This document shows positions 36,758 to 47,400 of a DNA stretch of 64,000 bases, one piece after another. The translations under genes and the position numbers were made by a program. Position 1 is the stretch's first letter. Each line of letters starts with the position of its first letter. The notes beneath the pieces were generated by a model. The model saw only the letters and a program-made list of their open reading frames with translations, searched no databases and was not told the DNA's origin. This stretch comes from Cinnamomum chago (lineage: Eukaryota > Streptophyta > Magnoliopsida > Laurales > Lauraceae): positions 78,887,422 to 78,951,421 of the forward strand of contig CP142456.1 in NCBI GenBank assembly GCA_038049695.1, given 5' to 3'.

Positions 36758-36895
36758 GCTCTCTCTGCTCTCTCACTCTCTCTCTACCCGAAACCGATCG
36801 TCGCTCGAGGAAGGGTCTCCCTCTCTCACGCCGCTGCCTCTGCTCGGACCCTCTCTGCCGTTACTGCCTCTGCATCTCTCCCCTCTCTGCAGGTA
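36545..36895 (+). promoter_or_regulatory. CT-rich leader-like region inside the CACTA element
   Basis: A long CT microsatellite-like tract (about 36590-36785) is followed by GC-richer sequence ending in CTCTGCAG|GTAGAGTAAC, a plausible 5' leader and splice donor. It lies upstream of all four captured exons on the same strand. It could drive or begin a chimeric transcript, but no start site is proven. The Ser/Leu-rich open frame here is an artefact of the CT repeat. Confidence 0.35.
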
Positions 36896-37390
36896 GAGTA
36901 ACTTTCTCATCTCTTCTCTCTTCGTTTCTATCTGATATGGGTATTTGCAGCTTCTGTTTGGAATTTTCGTGGTTAATAGGTTGCATTTCTTATTGTTACT
37001 CTCTGTTTTTTCTTTTCTTTAGTACTTTATTTTATTCTATTTCAATTATTTTTTTGATGGTGGGGTTCTACTAGTTATCTGCATTTGATTGTGATCAAGT
37101 TGACTGTATTTCTATTAAGTTGTAAACTTGTTTACCTGTGATTGCCCATGGAAAATAACAAAACAACTGCAACTCAGCCTGGAAAATGTCCAAACTGATG
37201 ACCCTCATTTGTGCATAATCCAAGTTATCTGTACTTGGTTTATGAACATCCAAAAAGGCCTACAGTATGGTTTGTTTGATTTTGCCCCCCAGGTGTTTGA
37301 GTTTTTGTTTATAAGTTATGCTTTCCTCTCTCTCTCTCTCTCTATCTATGTGTTTTTGAGTTGAATCTTGGGATATTATGCGGTGATTGA

Positions 37391-37632
<242 letters not shown>

Positions 37633-38869
37633 GTAAGTAATCTAATCCCATTTGTCTTTCAGTTGATTTCCTTCAATTCATTGATTGGCAATTTGAAATT
37701 TCTTGGCTTCTTTTAAATCAGTAGGATGATGATGTTGATTGACTTCTGAAATATGTGCATGATGTTGGTTTTCTAACTTTCTTTTTTTGAGGATTAACTT
37801 TTAATGTATCAAGTCATCATAGTTATCAACAAAATGGCCTTTTTCCATCAAACAAATGGCCTTTTTCGGAATAGAGTTTCGCAAGTCATCCTCCAATCTC
37901 TGTAGCCTATTGACTTGGTGAAATTCAAATTTGAGCACTTTTCAGATTGTGTGAGGCCTATTTTAACGCCCCAAATTGTTGGCTCTGAAAAAGAGAACTG
38001 TAATTCTGTGCTGTTATTATTATTATTTTTTATCACCCCACCCATCCCAGCAGAACCTAGATTGCTTTTGAACTACCATAGACATTCAACTTGTAACCTC
38101 CAATAGGACAGGGTCACTTCTTTCTCCTTTTTGCTTATATAGTTATAGACTGCCATCTATTGAAAATACCTGTCTCTTTACATCTGCTGCATGTATTATG
38201 TGGAATTCATTGGATTGAATTCCCCATTCAATCAGTAAATATTTATTTTAGGCTATTTAGCTAGCATTGTCGACCGTTGAGAGCACTCTCCATGAAAGAG
38301 ATTGCAAGGGGCAACATTTACTGCAAAGATTGTTGCTTCTTTTGAACAAACATGAGCACCAGCCTTCAGGGTTTTAGGACTTTTACCCCAATTAAGGGAC
38401 CGAGTCACACCTAGAAGGCCAGAACCCATTAAAGTAAACATCTTCTAGTTTACTTGCATGGTGAGCCACAGAGGCCACTTGAATCTAAGCTGCTCAAAGA
38501 AATCCCTCTTCAAGTGTGAAACTTGGCCAAAGAAAATAAATTGCATGCTTTACACATGATTAATTTGACTAATAAATAACAATAATAACAATAATCATTC
38601 TGTTAATTGTAGCCAAAGTGAGGCCTAAGGACTTGATTTTAACACATCATCATCATCATAGAACCTTCTTTATCAGACTTGTTTTCTTAAAACATAAAAT
38701 TATTATCCCTCTTGAGTTATATTCCCTTTTCCCAGTTTCTTATAGTCTCAACACTTTCAACTCTTCTATACATGGAATGTTTCATGATGCTACTAACCTT
38801 TCATATAGAATCACTAGAATATTTCGTTCCTTATTTTAACTCATGTGACTGCATATCAAGAAGTAAACT

Positions 38870-38940
38870 GATCACAGAACCATCTTTTGAACCGACCACT
38901 CATTTTGGCTACAAGAATACTCTCACCAAGTATGACCAGG
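38870..38940 (+). other. Possible additional captured exon, unidentified
   Basis: Sequence ending CCAAGTATGACCAG|GTAAGTGG has a strong donor, and one frame reads EPSFEPTTHFGYKNTLTKYD. No acceptor is clear and the protein is not recognised. Its position between two captured gene fragments makes a fifth capture possible. Confidence 0.25.
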
Positions 38941-40486
38941 TAAGTGGTTTTTACCATTAATGAAGGCTGAGGAAACAGAATGATGCCAAGGCCCCATTTG
39001 GGTTTGTAGAGCTTGGTTGATTTGCGCTCTGTTTCCTGTAATTGTAATTACCTCCAACCCCGATTACCTATCATCTATTATGGTAAAGGAAAAGGGCAAC
39101 TGTCACTTATAGGTAACAACTCTCACATGCTTCTCTCCTGAATCCTGTGATCTGGTCATAATCTTACTCCTGGAGATGGTGCATGTAAGTGAGTACTGAA
39201 TCATAAATTGGATTATTTGTTGCAGTGTTACTTATGATTTGTAATCACAATTACACCAGATGATGTCAAGGCAGCATTCACATATTTCGTGGCAGCAGAA
39301 ACAACAGCAGAGAGCAAACAAACTGCACCCAACAAGTGAAAACTCCATAAGAAAAAAAAAACAGTAGTAAATTTGAATGTTTATGCAGAATGAGGAGGTC
39401 TTGATATACTTTTTTGTAGTAGGGAATGAGAGGAGAGGCCATACCAGCCATATAGTGCACCCTTCTCATCCTTTCTCTTTTGAACCATGTCATAGTAAGA
39501 CATTTCTTGTGCAGTTGGAGGATTCATCTTTCCTAACTGAATCTTCCTTCAGAAACCAGAAGAGAATTGAAAGTAGAGTTTTCTTTGGCTATCTCCCTTT
39601 TGCTTCAAGGGTGTTGGGGTTTATATAAAAAGGGAAACAGAGACCCAAGGAGAAAAAAAAAAAAATGAAGATGACATTTGAAATGCATGATTTAAGCATG
39701 ACCCACAAAAGAGTGTTTCTAGATAAGGTTAAGTTTCTCTTCTATTCCTAGTTTGATTCTTCTTAATTTGATAATTACTTTTTTAAAATTCCAACCCATT
39801 GAAATAGAACTTATGAAAATGTATCCCATGTAGAAAGGTTAAAACTTGCATCATCATTCATGTTTTTATATTTTTTTCTTTTTCTCATTTGTTCAATCCA
39901 ACGATGGATATTAGCCCGATTAGGCGGCTCCTAGTTTACGATGTTACTGATGGTGTTTAGTTAAGGTTTGATTTGACAAACGAAGTCCATTTGGTAATAA
40001 ATTAACCCATAGTTTCAAATCTATCGGCTATGTTGGACTTTTTTTTTTGTTTTCCCTCATAAAGAATATCATTATTTCTATTTGAGAACAGAGAAGTTTT
40101 GGTAGTCCCCACACTGCCATTGGTAGAAAGCAAGGTCTCCAACACCTGAGAAGTGATGGGCACCATGACTAATGTGTAAAACCTTCTCTCAGCATCCAAT
40201 GAAGAGTCAAGAGCCCATCAGAAAATTGGAAAAAACAAAAGAAGGAAGAAGGAGAAAAAATCAGTTTCTTTCCACAAACCTCTGGATTAGAGTATGATTT
40301 TACTTCATGGATGGGAGTGCAAGTTTGGCTTATAATCTTAATTCCACCTCACTGCGTTTGACATGTTATCATGAGTCTCTTTGGGATCCTTATGATTTGT
40401 ACCTCTCATGCATGTTTTATAACTGTTGTTTATCTCCTTGATCTTTTTAGAATTAATTCATCTACGCCATTTTTTCTTCTCTGTAG

Positions 40487-40790
40487 GGTTGAAACCTGAC
40501 ACAATATTATTATCGATGTGGAGATCCCACTATACCAGCCATGAGTAACATTCTTTCATTCAGGACCATGCAAGTGTCAGGTCCTCGAAGCTACCCTGCA
40601 CGAATAGCTGTGGTTGGAGATCTCGGTCTTACATACGACACGACTTCCACAATTGATCATCTGAGAAGTAACAAACCAAATCTGGTTCTGATGATTGGAG
40701 ATGTAACTTATGCAAATCTGCATATTAACACAAACTATATGGCATTTGGCAGCCTTCTAGACACGTTTCTCCCTATGACAGAAAATGGCA
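40487..40790 (+). pseudogene. Captured fragment of a purple acid phosphatase (PAP15/PAP13-like)
   Basis: A CTCTGTAG acceptor at 40486 precedes the codons for LKPDT. A frame break (apparently 2 bases lost) follows near 40503, after which the second frame reads YYRCGDPTIPAMSNILSFRT, then YPARIAVVGDLGLTYDTT and LVLMIGDVTYANL. These are the family's fibronectin-like/catalytic boundary and the first two metal-site motifs, GDxG and GDxxY. The later metal motifs (GNHE, VxxH, GHxH) are missing, and similarity fades after about 40740. Intact plant PAPs are metallophosphoesterases that release phosphate from esters; this fragment cannot be active. Confidence 0.88.
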
Positions 40791-41105
40791 TCATTGTATC
40801 TGTTTGGTATTCCATTCTTAGATTGCTGCTCTTAGTTCATTTAGACTGTAGCCATCCTGTTTTTAGTTGTGTACCCATTTTTCCTGGTGTGTATTGATTG
40901 CATTGATGTGTTTACATGCAAGGCTATTATTACAATTAGTTTTTTCTTTTAAATGTGTAGACTCTCTTTAAGTTGGTCACTTTTTTGGAAGGTATAATTT
41001 GGTCACTTAACCAAGATTTTTAAAATTAAGTATTATCATTTTCACTATATACTATTCATCTGGTTTTAATATTTTGACAAAATTGTTTTTCCCTTTTATC
41101 TTCAG

Positions 41106-41148
41106 CTTACAGAAAGCTTGCAAGGACTAATCATCCAGATGTGAACAA
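41106..41148 (+). pseudogene. Captured micro-exon of a DnaJ (J-domain) protein
   Basis: A 43-nt block between a CTTCAG acceptor and a GTGAGT donor encodes YRKLARTNHPDVN, the helix II-HPD-loop core of the J-domain, including the HPD tripeptide needed to stimulate Hsp70. The closest family from memory is the chloroplast DnaJ A-type (YRKLARxYHPDVNK). It is only one exon. It lies about 300 bp after the phosphatase fragment and on the same strand. Confidence 0.75.
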
Positions 41149-41466
41149 GTGAGTTGGCAGTTTCAGTATTATGTGTTATTTGAATCCATGCTAGTATCAT
41201 AGCTTTCTCCTCATGGATTAAATGCTACCATATTAATGTTGATGGTCTCAGGGTTACTTTCCATGTAGTATGGATAACTAATTATATGTCTCTATCACAT
41301 TTGACATGAGAACAATGGAGAATTATTTCTTGGACATGTGAATCAGATGCGAGCCCATTCTTGAATTGTTGATCGTCGTTGTAGCCTTATCCCATCATAT
41401 GATTCTGTGTAAATAAGGACTTGTGTACTTTCAGAGCATAAGAATCAGTTTTTTTTGTGTCTCTAC

Positions 41467-41579
41467 AAGTATTTGTCCTACGAACATTTCTATGTTATAT
41501 ATTGCAAGTTTTGGGAGCTGGATACAGATCATGATTTCTTTATCGATAAAGAGAACCTTATAAGATATGGAAACCATGC
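41467..41579 (+). pseudogene. Captured exon of a PP2A B'' regulatory subunit
   Basis: The open frame [19 protein letters not shown], then [19 protein letters not shown], matches the EF-hand core of plant PP2A B'' (130/72-kDa class) subunits; [11 protein letters not shown] is a calcium-binding-type loop. It is preceded by CTCTACAAG and ends at CATGC followed by TAAGCATATG, where a GTAAG donor would be expected with one base missing or changed. Only this exon is present. The protein normally targets PP2A to substrates. TON2/FASS, a more distant B'' member, fits less well. Confidence 0.85.
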
Positions 41580-42308
41580 TAAGCATATGTTGGATTGGTT
41601 GCCTTGTGGTTCATTCAAAGGTCATCTCTTAAGCCTCTCATGATCCCCATAGGTGGTACAACTGCATGAGATTGTTGCAGGTCAGGCCTCAACAAAAGGC
41701 CTATGATGGTGTTGTGTTCCTCATGATTCATTGAACTTCTGCAAACACATGAGAATGCTTGCTACAAACCTGCAAAATGATTTCAAGATTATGAGATTGC
41801 TAACGGTACTAGTTATCACTTGGAATTTTCCCCATAAACACAGTTCAAATACTCTTGTCAAGTGATTAACAAAAGGTTTCTCAATGCCAAAATAACTTGT
41901 AGGAATTGACTTGTAGTGAATCGGACTTAGGAAAAGATTTATATATACATGTTTATCTTTCATTTATAATTTAATTCATTGAAAAGATACTAATGTTGTT
42001 TTTCTCATTGCAGATTGATTGACGCTTTTGGGTCGGTTGCAGACTTGGGGGTGTTTTATTCTTTTTTATTTATTTGTTTATGTATATTGGACATTTATAC
42101 GGGACCCCATCATTATTGATTGTAATATTTGGTTAATGAGATGAATTATTTGATGAAAAATAGTGATGGTTGTTTGTTGATTTAACAACTTTTGTTTGGA
42201 TGCATTTTTTATATTGAATATAGGTACATGAATAGGTTTATTTTTTATACAGGTGTATAAATAGGAAAAAAAATATAATATTTAAAAAAAAAAGCCAATA
42301 TTTTTTTT

Positions 42309-43076
42309 TACTTTTACCGACGAAAAAAATCGTCGGTAAAAGTCAATTTATTTTTCTTTTTACTTTTACCGACGAAAAATATCGTCGGTAAAAGTCAATT
42401 TATTTTTAATTTATTTTTTCTTTTTTATTTTTACCGACTATCGTCGGTAAAAGTCAATTTATTTTTAATTTATTTTTTATTTTTTATTTTTACCAACGAA
42501 TAAAATCGTCGGTAAAAGTCACTTTATTTTTAATTTATTTTTCTTCTTACTTTTACCGACGAAAAAAAGCGTCGGCAAAAGTCATTTTATTTTTTATTTA
42601 TTTTTCTTTTTGCTTTTACCGATGAAAAAAAGCGTCGGCAAAAGTCATTTTATTTTTTATTTATTTTTCTTTTTGCTTTTACCGATGAAAAAAAGCATCG
42701 GCAAAAGTCATTTTATTTTTTATTTATTTTTCTTTTTACTTTTACCGACTAAAAAAAGCATCTGCAAAAGTCATTTTATCTTTTATTTATTTTTCTTTTT
42801 ACTTTTACCGACGAAAAAAATCGTCGGTAAGTATTTATTAAAAATTAAAAAAATAAAATGACTTTTGCCGACGCTTTTTTGAGTCGGTAAAAGTCAAATA
42901 ATCGTCGGTAAAAATCCAATTTTGTGCCGACGAAATTATATTTCGTCGGTAAAAGGTTTTGTCCACGTTTTTTTACCGACGTCTGACCGACGAAAATATT
43001 TTCGTCGGTAAAATTTTTACCGACGTTTCAGTGACTTTTAGAGACGAAAAATTTCGTCGCTAAAAGTGTAGTTTCT
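42309..43076. repeat. Right subterminal hairpin array of the CACTA element
   Basis: About ten units of roughly 52-66 bp, each with TTTTACCGACGAAAA..TCGTCGGTAAAAG followed by an AT-rich spacer, are arranged in tandem. Variation (ACCGATG, GCATCGGC, ACCAACG) marks decay of some units. The outermost motifs change to GCGAC as on the left side. Perfect short hairpins are expected in single-stranded form. Confidence 0.88.
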
Positions 43077-43118
43077 TGTAGTGGGTGTAGTAAAAGAACA
43101 TGTCAATTCACACTCTTT

Positions 43119-43126
43119 TATAAAAG
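43119..43126 (+). promoter_or_regulatory. TATA box of the BAHD acyltransferase gene
   Basis: TATAAAAG lies 191 bp upstream of the BAHD start codon and only 36 bp from the end of the CACTA element. It is the only strong TATA motif in that interval. Confidence 0.6.
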
Positions 43127-43131
43127 GGGTA

Positions 43132-43188
43132 TAGGTAGATAGATAGATATAGATATAGATAATAATAGTAGAGAGAGAGAGAGAGAGC
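43132..43188. repeat. GATA/GA microsatellite in the BAHD leader
   Basis: Runs of (TAGA/TATA)n followed by (GA)n lie between the TATA box and the start codon, probably in the transcribed 5' leader. Confidence 0.75.
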
Positions 43189-43316
43189 ACCTACTAATCC
43201 TTACCAAACAGAGTAGGTCTTGTATAATAAATTCAACCATTGGGTCTTTGGTAGTGCTCAAGCGCTGCATTAGCATTTAACTAAAACCAATCTCTCCCCG
43301 ATCAACCCATACCCCT

Positions 43317-45092
43317 ATGGCTCCATCACTTTCATCTCCTCCTCCTCCTCTTGTGTTCAAGGTGAAGAGGCGCCAAGCAGTGCTGGTCCCTCCATCTAAG
43401 CCTACCCCTCACGAATTCAAGCCCGTCTCGGACATCGATGACCAAGAAGGCCTCCGCTTCCAGATCCCAGCCATCCAGTTCTACCGCAGGGACCCGTCCA
43501 TGGAAGGGCGAGACCCAGCTCGGGTGATCCGAGAGGCCCTGGGCGAGGCCCTCGTCTTTTACTACCCCTTTGCGGGTAGGCTGAGGGAGGGGCCCGGACG
43601 TAAGCTGTTGGTGGAGTGCACAGGCGAAGGAGCCATGTTCATAGAGGCCGATGCGGACATCGCCCTCCACCATTTCGGTGACGCGCTCCAACCGCCATTC
43701 CCATGCCTGGAGGAGCTCCTCTATGACGTCCCAGGCTCTCAAGGAGTCTTAGGCTGCCCCTTGATCTTGATTCAGGTACGGTGATTCCCACTAAATAATT
43801 TATTTCTTTCTTTCTTTCTTGGTCCAAACTGTACGTTGCCTGAGCCTCATGAAGTGTAACTGCTAGCTTAATTATTTCCAAAATTCTAAATAAATCAAGT
43901 ACAAATCTTTAAGCATGCAGCTAGGAAGCTGCTGGCCGGTATTAATTGTAGTAGGAACTCTCAACGGAGAGGCCAAAGGCCAAGTTCAATCTTAATTTAA
44001 TTTGACCGGGCTGGTTAATTTTCCGAATTATATATATTTATATTTTTTTTTTTTGTAGCATTCAAACAAAAATACCATTAATCATGTATGTGTTCGATCA
44101 TACATTCATATTGTGTGTTGTGTCATGCTAATATGCAATTAATGCAGGTGACCCGTCTCACGTGCGGGGGTTTCATCATGGCCCTCCGACTCAACCACGT
44201 CATGAGCGACGCTGCCGGGGTGGTGCAGTTCATGAGCGCAGTGGGCGAGATGGCCCGAGGCGCACGTGCACCATCCATCCCGCCCGTGTGGCAGCGCCAC
44301 CTTCTCAACGCCCGGGACCCACCTCGCGTCACCTGTGTCCACCGGGAGTACGACGAGGTCGCCGACACCAAGGGCACCATCATCCCCCTCGACGACATGG
44401 CCCACCGCTCCTTCTTCTTCGGCCCCCGCCAGATCGCCGCCCTCCGCAGCCGTGTCCCCCACCACCTCCGCCGATCCTCCACCTTCGAGCTTCTGACGGC
44501 GTGCCTTTGGAAGTGCCGGACGGTGGCCCTTAGCCCGGACCCCGAAGAGGAGGTGAGGATCCTCTGCATCGTCAACGCCCGCGCCAAGTTCCAGCCGCCT
44601 CTTCCTGCCGGGTACTACGGGAACGCTTTCGCCTTCCCGGGGGCGGTGTCTCCGGCGGGTAAGGTTTGCCGGAACCCGCTGGGGTACGCTTTGGAGCTGG
44701 TGAAGAAGGCCAAGTCGGACGTGAGCCAGGAGTACATGCAGTCTGTGGCGGACCTCATGGTGCTCAGGGGCCGGCCCCACTTCACGGTGGTGCGCACCTT
44801 CTTGGTGTCGGATGTGACCCGGGCTGGTTTCAGGGAAGTGTATTTCGGTTGGGGGAAGGCTGTTTATGGTGGGCCCGCCAAGGGGGGTGTGGGGGCCATC
44901 CCTGGGGTCGCCAGCTTCTACATCCCATTCCGCAATACCAAAGTGGGGGAGGATGGGATTGTGGTCCCCATCTGCCTGCCGGGTCCCGCCATGGAGAGAT
45001 TCGTTGGTGAACTCGAAATGATGATCAGCGAGCCAACAACCGGGAAAGAGGACTCCTCCTCCTCCTCCAAACTCATCATATCAGCACTCTGA
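43317..45092 (+). CDS. BAHD acyltransferase, benzyl-alcohol O-benzoyltransferase-like
   Basis: Join of 43317-43775 and 44148-45092; the intron is GT-AG, phase 0, and falls after LILIQ at a position typical of the family. The product is 467 residues, normal for BAHD enzymes, which transfer acyl groups from CoA thioesters to alcohols or amines in the cytosol. Near the N terminus [20 protein letters not shown] and [11 protein letters not shown] are characteristic. The catalytic HXXXD motif is HVMSD at 170-174, with His as the general base. The structural DFGWG motif reads YFGWG at 385-389, followed by [17 protein letters not shown], which is typical of the benzoyl/hexenol-acetyl transferase clade. 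The ORF is intact and GC-rich (strongly so in exon 2). The substrate is inferred from clade motifs only. A CACTA element ends just upstream of its TATA box. Confidence 0.92.
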
Positions 45093-46118
45093 TTACTTAA
45101 TAACCCCCACCTTGAAATTGGAATCATATGGCACCATGTGCATGTGTAGAAAATCCACGTTAAGATAAATATCATTCTACGCTTGTTGTACTGCACTGCA
45201 AGCAGGCCGTACGGTTACTAAGCGTAGAGACAGGCTGTCACAGGCTCGTAAGAAGAACGGAAAAAGGCAACAAGTTAAAGTTAATGAAAAAATCTATTTG
45301 GCCCGACTGACCGGCTTTTGGCCCTGTCCCCAAGAGGGCCATTGGATCCCGGTTATCCCAGTCGGGTCATGTAGCACTTCTGAAAGTTAATAATATGTGT
45401 GGATTGACGTGCAAGCAATACAGTCGTTTGGTCCATCCATTTAATTTTGTCCCATTTTTATGCAGCTTTGCATACTCTCCGGCCAGGGCCGATTCTGAAT
45501 TTTTCAGGGCCCAGGGCAAGAGTAAAAGTTAAGCCTCTTCAGTCATCATATATGATAATATCATTGGTGGGCCCCACTGATGTGAAAAATTGACAATAGG
45601 TTGATGATGCCCAAGTATAACTATTTGAAAAAAAAGAGAAGAAAGAAAACTCAAACCAGAATTTAAGCATAATATATGGGGAATAAAAAATCATTGGTGG
45701 GCCCCACTAACAGATGGGAAGAACGGGTGAATGACTGAAGGCTTGATGATCTATTTATTATAAAAAAAAAAGCCCCAAATCATCCCAACGCTAGACCAGA
45801 TTCTTCCAGAATTTCAGCCATCAAATATAAAATATCATTGGCGGGCCCCACTGATGGATGCTCAAATAAGTGATGCAATAACCACTCTCAGATGATTTGA
45901 TGATGGGTCTATTGATGCCCAGGACGATGGAATCCATTGGATGAGCCCTGCCCCCACCAAATGATTGAAAAAAAAAAAAAGGTAGAAGGGATTTTGGACA
46001 CCCCTGAAAAATGGGCCAGGGACAAGGGCACTTACAGCCCTTGCTCAAGGCCGGCCCTGCAGTCCGGCCTCATCACAAAGGATAGCATTATTGCCGCATT
46101 ATTGTACGAGATCCAAGG
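45093..46118. other. Gene-free interval with three diverged TGGTGGGCCCCACT blocks
   Basis: ATCATTGGTGGGCCCCACT-like sequences occur at about 45561, 45691 and 45834, each followed by similar but diverged bases (GATG, AT-rich, poly-A). This suggests a decayed tandem repeat of about 130-145 bp. No gene is seen. Confidence 0.5.
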
Positions 46119-46435
46119 GATGTCAAATCAACATCAACGACATTTCATCTTCTAAAAAAAATCTCTTTCATGTCTCTAATTCAGTTGGGGGGGGGGGGGG
46201 GGGGCGGGGGATGTCAAATCAATGTCGACGACATTTCATCTTCTTAAAAAAAAAATCCCTTTCATGTCTCTAATTGAGGGGGGGGGGGATGTCAAATCAA
46301 CGTCAACGACATTTCATCTTCTAAAAAAAAATCTCTTTCATGTCTCTAATTCAGTGGGGGGCAGGATGTCAAATCAACGTCAACGACATTTCATCTTCTA
46401 AAAAAAAATCTCTTTCATGTCTCTAATTCTGTGTT
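46119..46435. repeat. Minisatellite, four units of about 77-91 bp with G-run junctions
   Basis: Units begin GATGTCAAATCAA at 46119, 46210, 46288 and 46365. Each contains CGACATTTCATCTTCT, an A-run and TCTCTTTCATGTCTCTAATT, and ends in a guanine run (up to about 18 Gs near 46186-46204). Differences are few, so the array is young. The G-runs vary most in length. Confidence 0.9.
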
Positions 46436-47260
46436 GGGGAGGGGAGGGGAGGAAAAATTTGACCAAGGTAAAAAGGAGATTGTGGATCCTCTATTGCAGG
46501 GCTTAACCCGTAGACGGTGATTGGTTCACTTATATAATCACGATTGGCCGTGCGGCCTGTCACTGCAATGAGTTGCATACTGTCCAACTTTGGCATGGCA
46601 AACCATAATAGCTCTATTCATGATTGCGTGCCCTGGGTTACTCCCTCGCAGGATCCGGATTCTTTCATCTAAAGTCTAAACACAATTAAAGAGATTTTAT
46701 ATCAGTGATAATTACTCTATTCTTACTTCTTCCAGCTGAATTCCCATGTGTAAACTATATTACACATCAACCCCTTACATGAAAAATGGCAAATGTGGTC
46801 CGTCTCAGTCTAATAGAAATATCGAAAGAAGAAAAATGAGAGAGAATGAAAACTATATTACAAGTCCAAGTATGAAGAGGAATTCTCAAAACCAACCCCC
46901 TTCTAAAACACCCCGTTTTACTCCCCTATGTTTTTGGGGCGTGGAGCCTACCTTAAGAAAATTCAATCATTTCACATACTTGATACTCATCGAACTTTTA
47001 CTCGGATTGAAATGACAAGAAAGTGATGCCTCTAAAATCATTAAATATTATTAGAGCGATGAATCAAGGGATTGAGATAATCTAATGGAATTGAGTTCTT
47101 CTTAATAAGTATTTCTCATCTCGATTATTCCATCAAGTGGCATTCCATTAGTTGTCTTACAATATAGTGGGCCCAACTAAGAGGGGTGTTAAAAAAAAAA
47201 AAAAAAACCCTCCCCCCCCCCCCTAGAATACGCTCCCCAAGTATAAAACTATAAATCACT
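46436..47260. other. Gene-free interval
   Basis: No recognisable gene. A poly-A and poly-C tract lies at about 47190-47223. Nothing further was supported. Confidence 0.4.
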
Positions 47261-47397
47261 CACTACACGGAAAACTGCTATTGCCCTGCTAAAAGTGAGA
47301 GTGGCGGGAAACTTTTAGTGGGGGCTAGAGGCCGCCGATAAAAGTGGGAATGGCCCCCGCTATAAGTTCGACACTAAAAATATATTTTCTTGTAGCC
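47261..47397. mobile_element. CACTA-type MITE, 137 bp, TSD ACT
   Basis: It starts CACTACACGGAAAAC and ends TATTTTCTTGTAGCC, close to the inverse (the terminal TG appears as CC). A 3-bp target duplication ACT flanks it (47258-47260 and 47398-47400). It has no coding capacity. Its internal sequence (AAAAGTGAGAGTGGCGGGAA) differs from the large CACTA element at 35780-43083, so it belongs to another family. Confidence 0.68.
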
Positions 47398-47400
47398 ACT

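Noticed and set aside
36626-36901. Ser/Leu-rich open frames in the CACTA interior
   Set aside because: They translate a CT microsatellite; composition is explained by the repeat.
39245-39340. Open stretch ITPDDVKAAFTYFVAAE in the CACTA element as a further captured exon
   Set aside because: It is short, with no clear acceptor, and the product is not recognised.
41455-41643. Assignment of the PP2A fragment to TON2/FASS
   Set aside because: The core [15 protein letters not shown] fits the main plant B'' group better than TON2.
41721-41963. Minus-strand frame (YFGIEKPFVNHLTRVFELC) in the CACTA element
   Set aside because: It looks protein-like, but no family could be named and no splice or start signals support it.
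42300-43080. Regularly spaced repeats resembling a CRISPR array
   Set aside because: The repeats are inverted hairpin motifs with AT-rich near-identical spacers in a eukaryotic transposon end, not direct repeats with unique spacers.
44139-44780. A 213-residue open frame on the minus strand opposite the BAHD gene
   Set aside because: It is an antisense shadow of GC-rich coding sequence in exon 2 and resembles no known protein.
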